Under the pieces are notes generated by a model. It did no database searches, was not told where the DNA came from, and saw only the letters and a program-made list of their open reading frames with translations. Below are positions 60,063 through 64,000 of a stretch of 64,000 nt of DNA, piece after piece (positions within the stretch are counted from its first letter, which is position 1; every line of letters starts with the position of its first letter). The DNA is from Blautia_A aquisgranensis. Its GTDB lineage: Bacteria > Bacillota > Clostridia > Lachnospirales > Lachnospiraceae. The stretch covers positions 62,001-126,000 of the forward strand of contig NZ_JBBMEJ010000010.1 in the NCBI RefSeq assembly GCF_040096615.1, read 5' to 3'. A program made the position numbers and the translations under genes.

Positions 60063-61556
60063 TTAATCAAAATAATATGCATCAAATACATCTGCCGCAA
60101 CAGGTACTGCTGCCTCACTTCCTGTTCCGCCGTTTTCTACAATCACTGCAATTGCAATATCCGGATCATCCACATTGGAATATCCTACAAACCAGGAATG
60201 GCTCGAGCCATTTTCGTCAAACTCCGCAGAACCGGTTTTTCCGGCTACTGTATATCCACGGCCATTCAGAGCAGATGCAGTACCATTCTCTACTACATTT
60301 TTCATCAGCTTTCCGAGAATATTTGCCTCATTGCTGGTCATCAGACGTTTATACTCGGATTTCTCCGTTTCGCTGACTGTATCGCCGGAGTTATTTACGA
60401 TCTTATCAATCATAGTCGGTTTCATCAGTACACCATCATTGGCGATCGCACTGGTGATCAACGCCATGTGCATAGGAGAAACCAGTGTGTTTCCCTGTCC
60501 AATAGAAGTCTGCATTACCAACGGGTTAGGTGAATTCTTATCCAGGCTGAAACGGCTGGTCTTGTAGGAATTCAAAGGCAGCGCTTTATTAAAAAGCAGA
60601 TCCTCTGCTGTACTTCTGAGAGAATCACCTCCAAGGCTCAGTCCCATATCAGCAAATGCACAGTTACAGGAATGTGCAAATGCAGAGTAGAAATCCTCCT
60701 GACCATGAACCGTGCCATTATAACACTGAATCGTATGGTCATCCACCGTGATACTTCCCTGACAGAGATAAGAATATCCCTCCAGAGATCCTTTCTGTCG
60801 GAAATAATCCAGCGCCGTTACGATCTTAAATGTAGATCCGGGAGGATAAGCACCATTCGTTGCACGGTTCAGAAGACTACTGTTATTCTCATCATTAATA
60901 AGGGAATCCCAGTTCTCAGCAATGGTATTCGGGTCAAAATCCGGCTTACTTACCATCGCCAGAATCCTTCCTGTGGAAGGCTCTATCACAACAACCGCTC
61001 CCCTTCTGTCACCAAGAGAATTATAAGCTGTCGTCTGAAGATCCGCACTCAGACTGGATATTACCGTATCTCCCTGATTTTTTTTGCCAAGAAATTCATT
61101 CTTCATCTGCTCCAGGAAAAAGGAATGAGACGTCAGAAGCTGAAAATTCGCTTCCGACTCCAGTCCACTCTTTCCATTAGTATCATAACCCACGGCATGA
61201 GCAAAAATATTGGCATACGGATAAGATCTCTGCTCCGTACCGTCCTCAGACACATTGGTCTGTGCCAGGATCTCTCCATCAGAAGACTGAATACTTCCAC
61301 GAACAACACGGTCCGAAAAAGTGTCCTGTCTGGTATTGTACGGGCTGTTGATAAAATCATCACTTTTTACTGCATCAAAATAAATAAGATAACCGATCAG
61401 ACTGACAAAAATCAGTATAAAGAAAGCGGATACAAATGTATACGGTCGGTTCCTGCGTCTACGGTGTCTGGCGACTTCCCGGTCTCGCAGACGCTGTTCT
61501 CTTTCCTCTTCTTTCAAACGTTTCTTTTCGCTGCGTCTCAATATCTTCGTCCTCAT
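60063..61556 (-). CDS. Class B penicillin-binding protein (transpeptidase)
   Basis: The 497-residue membrane protein has a highly basic N-terminal tail (about 36 residues), one transmembrane helix (38-62), a dimerization region and a transpeptidase domain. Active-site motifs are visible: SxxK in PGSTFKI, SxN in AHSCN, and KTG in AGKTGSAEF. It cross-links peptidoglycan, working with the SEDS protein just upstream. Its start overlaps the FtsW/RodA gene by 98 bases, with GAGGG close to the ATG. Confidence 0.94.
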   Translation of the reverse strand: MRTKILRRSEKKRLKEEEREQRLRDREVARHRRRRNRPYTFVSAFFILIFVSLIGYLIYFDAVKSDDFINSPYNTRQDTFSDRVVRGSIQSSDGEILAQTNVSEDGTEQRSYPYANIFAHAVGYDTNGKSGLESEANFQLLTSHSFFLEQMKNEFLGKKNQGDTVISSLSADLQTTAYNSLGDRRGAVVVIEPSTGRILAMVSKPDFDPNTIAENWDSLINDENNSSLLNRATNGAYPPGSTFKIVTALDYFRQKGSLEGYSYLCQGSITVDDHTIQCYNGTVHGQEDFYSAFAHSCNCAFADMGLSLGGDSLRSTAEDLLFNKALPLNSYKTSRFSLDKNSPNPLVMQTSIGQGNTLVSPMHMALITSAIANDGVLMKPTMIDKIVNNSGDTVSETEKSEYKRLMTSNEANILGKLMKNVVENGTASALNGRGYTVAGKTGSAEFDENGSSHSWFVGYSNVDDPDIAIAVIVENGGTGSEAAVPVAADVFDAYYFD

Positions 61557-62838
61557 CTTCCCTCAGAATATACAGTCCCTGAATAATAGCAAGCATCAGG
61601 ATGGTACACATGACAGAGCTTCCTCCATAACTCACAAGCGGAAGGGTAACACCTGTCATAGGAATAAACTTCGTTGCACCGCCAATTGTCAGGAATACCT
61701 GAAAAGCATATTCTGTTCCAAGCCCCAGTGCAATCAGCTTATAAAACGGGTTACGGATTTTCAGCGCAATGGTAACGATCATCAGGAAAAAGCTGGTACA
61801 TACCAGAATCAGGCAAATTGCAAAAATACCGCCCAGTTCCTCACAGATTGCGCTGAAAATAAAGTCATTCTTTACAACCGGAATCTTTTCCGGTGAGCCC
61901 TGGCAAAGTCCCATTCCAAACCAGCCTCCGGTTCCGATTGCAAACAGTGACTGCACAATCTGATAACCTTCATTCTGGTAAACGGCCATAGGATCTCTCC
62001 AGGCACTGACTCTCTGACGCACATGCCCGAAAAGATGATACGCGATCACTGCTCCAACACATCCGCCGCCAAGTCCCAGCAACATATATCCGGGATTCCT
62101 GGTTGCCACATAGATCAACACAAGATATGTGACAAAAAAGATCACCGCGCTTCCAAGGTCTCTGGAAAGAACCAGGATACCCACATGAAGCGCTGCAACA
62201 ACTGTTGCCAGTACAACCTTACGGAAATCTACTCTTCCGCAGAGAATGGATGCCATAAAAAATACAAACGTGATCTTGATCACCTCAGAGGGCTGAATTC
62301 CCATCAAGGAAAGTTTCGCGCCATAACTTGTTCTGGCCAGAACAAGAACTGCTGCCAGAAGCACGATACCGATTCCCGCATAGACCCATGTAAGATCCTT
62401 GAGAAATTTCATCTTCCTTATCATAACCGGGATTACCAGCGCCACTGCGCTTCCCACTGCCACGATCAGAAGCTGCTTATTGGCAGATGGAAGTGACAAT
62501 CGGCACAGCATGATGAATCCCACGCTCAGAAGCATGCACATGTTATTCAGAAGCAGAAGTGAAGCTTCTTTATAAATGATCCTGTATAAGATCTGGATCG
62601 CCGCAAAAAAGATCATCATCTCTATATAGAACAGGATGACCTTAAAATCCATGCTCTTTAAACAGATCACAAGAAATGCTGTGAAATCGATAAAAAAGAT
62701 CATGGTCAGCTGCTGATGAAGCAGCTCATTTTTTTCCTCCTCATCCTGTCTCCACACCATGTAAAAGCAGTGAAAGGTGTAGACGATCATCAACGTGAGG
62801 ATCACATACTTAGATAATTCTGTAATTACATTAATCAT
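61459..62838 (-). CDS. SEDS-family peptidoglycan glycosyltransferase (FtsW/RodA type)
   Basis: The 459-residue membrane protein has about ten helices and the SEDS marks RDLGSAVIFFVTYLVLIY, GTGGWFGMGLCQG, DFIFSAICEELGG and TGVTLPLVSYGGSS. It polymerises lipid II glycan chains, usually together with a class B PBP such as the one encoded next. Its Arg/Lys/Glu-rich C-terminal tail is encoded in the overlap with that gene. Confidence 0.93.
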   Translation of the reverse strand: MINVITELSKYVILTLMIVYTFHCFYMVWRQDEEEKNELLHQQLTMIFFIDFTAFLVICLKSMDFKVILFYIEMMIFFAAIQILYRIIYKEASLLLLNNMCMLLSVGFIMLCRLSLPSANKQLLIVAVGSAVALVIPVMIRKMKFLKDLTWVYAGIGIVLLAAVLVLARTSYGAKLSLMGIQPSEVIKITFVFFMASILCGRVDFRKVVLATVVAALHVGILVLSRDLGSAVIFFVTYLVLIYVATRNPGYMLLGLGGGCVGAVIAYHLFGHVRQRVSAWRDPMAVYQNEGYQIVQSLFAIGTGGWFGMGLCQGSPEKIPVVKNDFIFSAICEELGGIFAICLILVCTSFFLMIVTIALKIRNPFYKLIALGLGTEYAFQVFLTIGGATKFIPMTGVTLPLVSYGGSSVMCTILMLAIIQGLYILREDEDEDIETQRKETFERRGKRTASARPGSRQTP

Positions 62839-62844
62839 ACACTT

Positions 62845-64000
62845 TTACTCGGCTCCTCTTTTAAAATGGCCTTTTGTATACCTGCGACCGGATGGTTTGC
62901 CTTTTCCCTGATAAATGCTTCGGAATTCGCATAGAACTGCCCTCGCCTCTTTTGGACTCTCAATAGTAAATGCAAGACGAAGAGACTGAAGATTCAGCTT
63001 CTCCACCCGTTCTTTCTCTCCTGGAAGACCATACGGTATACTGTTATAGATAATATTATAACAATATCTGGCTTTTTCCGGACAGGCGCCATCCCACGGG
63101 GTACAACAGCATTTCACCGGAAATTCATTGTTATAACGATCTTTCAGGTAAAGTGTTTCCCCTTTTCCTGTACAGCCAAAAAGGTTCTTACGAACGCACT
63201 GAGCTGAAAGCATCAGCGGAATATATCCATACAGCAGCATTTCCGAAGAATGGTTATCCCTGTGACGCAACTCACCTTCGTTTAGCTCCAGCGGAACTGT
63301 GTTTCTCAGAATTCCTTCTTTATTCCAGAATTCTTCCGCCTGGTCATTCCAGGTATACATAGACGCATCCAGTACACACCTGTCGCCATAACCCAGCTTT
63401 TTTAATACTGCATAGGACTCCAGGCTTCGTACCAGAAATCCCTTCATCCCCCGCTTCAGCCATTTCTCTGCAGCCCGGATCCATTTCTCAGGCATTTCTC
63501 CACGGTGAATATGCGGTGTAGACAGATATAACTCTTTTCTGGCTGCAAGCTCCGGCGAAAAACACTTCATCATGGTATCAAACGGCAGATAAAATCCTGT
63601 AATTCCTGTTTCTTCCAGAAGAGCCTCTGCAAGCTCCGTCCGCTCACAGGATACATACAAAGGAAGATTATCCTCTCTTTCATTGGCTACGGTCTTCTTG
63701 TTCCCCTTCTCGGCTTTCTTCTTCGCTGGTTCTCTTCGTCCATTCTCAAGCAATGTCTCTCTCAACTGTGCAAGTGCATCTCTTCGAACTTCATTGAGTA
63801 CCTTCACCGGAACAAAAATCCTTCCATTAATCTCAATATCCAGTTTTTTCCACTGAAATTCCGTATTTCCAAGTTTCTCCATCTGCTGGCGGATCCGCGC
63901 TTCTTCCATCGGCTGATTTTTCGCAAACTGCACTTCTCCACCCATGGCTGTCACTGTCCTGTCCCCACAGGTTATTTCCAGTATAACAGGACTTTCTGGA
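62845..64000 (-). CDS. U32-family peptidase, C-terminal part (start outside the window)
   Basis: The frame is open from 64000 leftward. The codons before the first in-frame start (GTG 63954) read PESPVILEITCGDRT, natural protein sequence that continues into VTAMGGEVQFAKNQ. This matches the DUF3656-type domain that follows the N-terminal U32 domain in long (about 650-750 residue) U32 proteins, so the true start lies outside. The second U32-like region carries Cys residues in CTPWDGACPEKARYC. It lies 6 bases before the FtsW/RodA gene. Confidence 0.85.
   Translation of the reverse strand, partial: PESPVILEITCGDRTVTAMGGEVQFAKNQPMEEARIRQQMEKLGNTEFQWKKLDIEINGRIFVPVKVLNEVRRDALAQLRETLLENGRREPAKKKAEKGNKKTVANEREDNLPLYVSCERTELAEALLEETGITGFYLPFDTMMKCFSPELAARKELYLSTPHIHRGEMPEKWIRAAEKWLKRGMKGFLVRSLESYAVLKKLGYGDRCVLDASMYTWNDQAEEFWNKEGILRNTVPLELNEGELRHRDNHSSEMLLYGYIPLMLSAQCVRKNLFGCTGKGETLYLKDRYNNEFPVKCCCTPWDGACPEKARYCYNIIYNSIPYGLPGEKERVEKLNLQSLRLAFTIESPKEARAVLCEFRSIYQGKGKPSGRRYTKGHFKRGAE

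Overview
The window is a stretch of chromosome from a spore-forming, moderate-GC Firmicute. The gene families and synteny best fit the Lachnospiraceae (Blautia/Ruminococcus/Dorea-like), but the genus is inferred. Supporting features are an alpha/beta small acid-soluble spore protein, GerW/YtfJ, YlbJ and a SleB-like hydrolase, a Cys-rich 'chorion-like' protein, a Lys/Thr/Ala-rich DUF6465 protein, a hisZ-type histidine operon, a tyrosine T-box, a THF riboswitch and a cobalamin riboswitch. I see no rRNA, tRNA, insertion sequence, prophage or CRISPR array. Most genes are on the minus strand, with short plus-strand islands.

Layout, left to right. 1-5.5 kb: end of a HAD phosphatase, a PurF-like protein without the usual N-terminal cysteine, TspO, and a csoR-copA copper operon whose promoter spacer is filled by a CsoR-type palindrome; copA ends in a fused CopZ-like domain with its own internal ribosome-binding site. 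5.5-9.9 kb: a PucR regulator divergent from an MFS (GPH-type) transporter and a UroD/MtaA-fold methyltransferase-like gene. 10-18 kb: miaB, cls, rpsU, then tyrS-alaS behind a Tyr T-box, and rnhA. 18-21 kb: a secreted hydrolase with choline/glucan-binding-type repeats, a 25-cysteine small protein and three small unknown genes. 21-24 kb: THF riboswitch, folE, HD hydrolase, folP and a folB-folK fusion. 24-26 kb: putP.

26-33 kb is the most interesting block. A consensus promoter and a cobalamin riboswitch with a terminator precede a complete Opp/Nik-type ABC transporter (two permeases, binding protein, two ATPases) plus a second, structurally unrelated binding protein. Two palindromes resembling the copper operator lie upstream. 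The riboswitch points to a cobalt, nickel or corrinoid-related substrate rather than ordinary peptides. 33-39 kb: a zinc deacylase and hisZ-hisG-hisD-hisB-hisIE, the last carrying a degenerate HisF-like N-terminal domain.

39-45 kb: recU, lepB, an RluA-type pseudouridine synthase, a membrane protein, a YgiQ radical SAM protein and a small alarmone synthetase. 45-52 kb: pepD, ylbJ, a coiled-coil protein, coaD, rsmD, an mgsA with altered active-site residues, a secreted nuclease, a spore protein, an SGNH hydrolase and the DUF6465 protein. 52-57 kb: recG, fakA/yloV and asp23, with rpmB divergent, as in many Firmicutes. 57-64 kb: a 45-residue membrane protein, gerW/ytfJ, a ytfI-like gene, a small conserved gene, a Nudix hydrolase, a SEDS protein with its class B penicillin-binding protein, and a U32 peptidase running off the right edge.
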